In this document: piece by piece, positions 63,961 through 64,000 of the stretch
How the letters are laid out: each line of letters starts with the position of its first letter
How positions within the stretch are numbered: position 1 is the stretch's first letter
Origin: Sphaerolaimus hirsutus
Taxonomy: Eukaryota; Nematoda; Chromadorea; Monhysterida; Sphaerolaimidae
Assembly (NCBI GenBank): GCA_964036195.1
Contig: OZ038457.1
Location: 26,670,787-26,734,786 of the forward strand
DNA length: 64,000 nt
Direction: 5' to 3'
Position numbers and translations under genes: made by a program
Notes under the pieces: model-generated
What the model was told of the DNA's origin: nothing
Seen by the model: the letters and a program-made list of their open reading frames with translations, nothing else
Database searches by the model: none

Positions 63961-64000
63961 TCCCTCCCATCAAACGTTTTCGCGTATACATATATCTTCG
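63961..64000 (+). CDS. Possible next exon at window edge
   Basis: A long pyrimidine tract (CCCTTCCCCTGCCATCCCC onward) ends in gtctctgcag at 63960, the best acceptor in the last 7 kb. With incoming phase 1 the bases read PPIKRFRVYIYL to the window edge. This is too short to test. Confidence 0.25.

Overview
KIND OF ORGANISM. This is a repeat-dense animal nuclear genome window, most likely from an invertebrate and probably an ecdysozoan, though the sequence does not settle the taxon. Short GC-rich exons sit in long AT-rich introns bounded by GT..AG signals. There are no operons, Shine-Dalgarno sites or bacterial genes. An N run of 200 at 49256-49455 is a scaffold gap. MAIN GENE. About 20 exons on the + strand, from 12.1 kb to 56.9 kb, join with a consistent reading phase at every junction, giving roughly 1,290 codons before the window ends. 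The first two exons make a compact N-terminal PDZ domain (GGPPWGL carboxylate loop). The middle is low-complexity Pro/Ala/Ser/Gln-rich linker with a PA repeat and a Gln/His tract. The last clear exon carries EWYRQMYRKLH, resembling the sorbin-homology (SoHo) signature of SORBS/CAP/vinexin adaptors. PDZ plus SoHo in one muscle or adhesion-type scaffold is the most unusual coding observation. Its 275-bp exon occurs twice (48554-48828, 52421-52695) inside a larger duplication whose first copy ends at the gap. OTHER GENE. At the left edge (1-1.4 kb) three phase-compatible minus-strand exons encode a Cys-rich, chitin-binding-like domain and a Gln-rich Cys-Pro segment. MOBILE DNA. Intron 2 of the main gene holds a 7.06-kb Ty3/Gypsy-type LTR retrotransposon (14479-21536). 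Its 445-bp LTRs are nearly identical and flanked by a 4-bp target duplication (GTTC). It has a short gag-like ORF, an intact RT/RNase H/integrase pol without a visible protease, and a third ORF coding for a coiled-coil protein rather than a recognisable envelope. The rest of the introns is built largely from non-autonomous DNA transposons, often nested. A TA-flanked family with CCGTATTTCCTCG ends and G-runs has more than 15 copies. Several hAT-like families (8-bp target duplications, CAGAG/TAGGG ends) have bodies made largely of degenerate short motifs (TTTTCCG, GGGATC, GTAAGC, GATAGCTGG). Other palindromic families include a 459-bp zero-loop palindrome and a 559-bp TA-flanked mariner-like palindrome. 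No rRNA, tRNA or CRISPR array was recognised.
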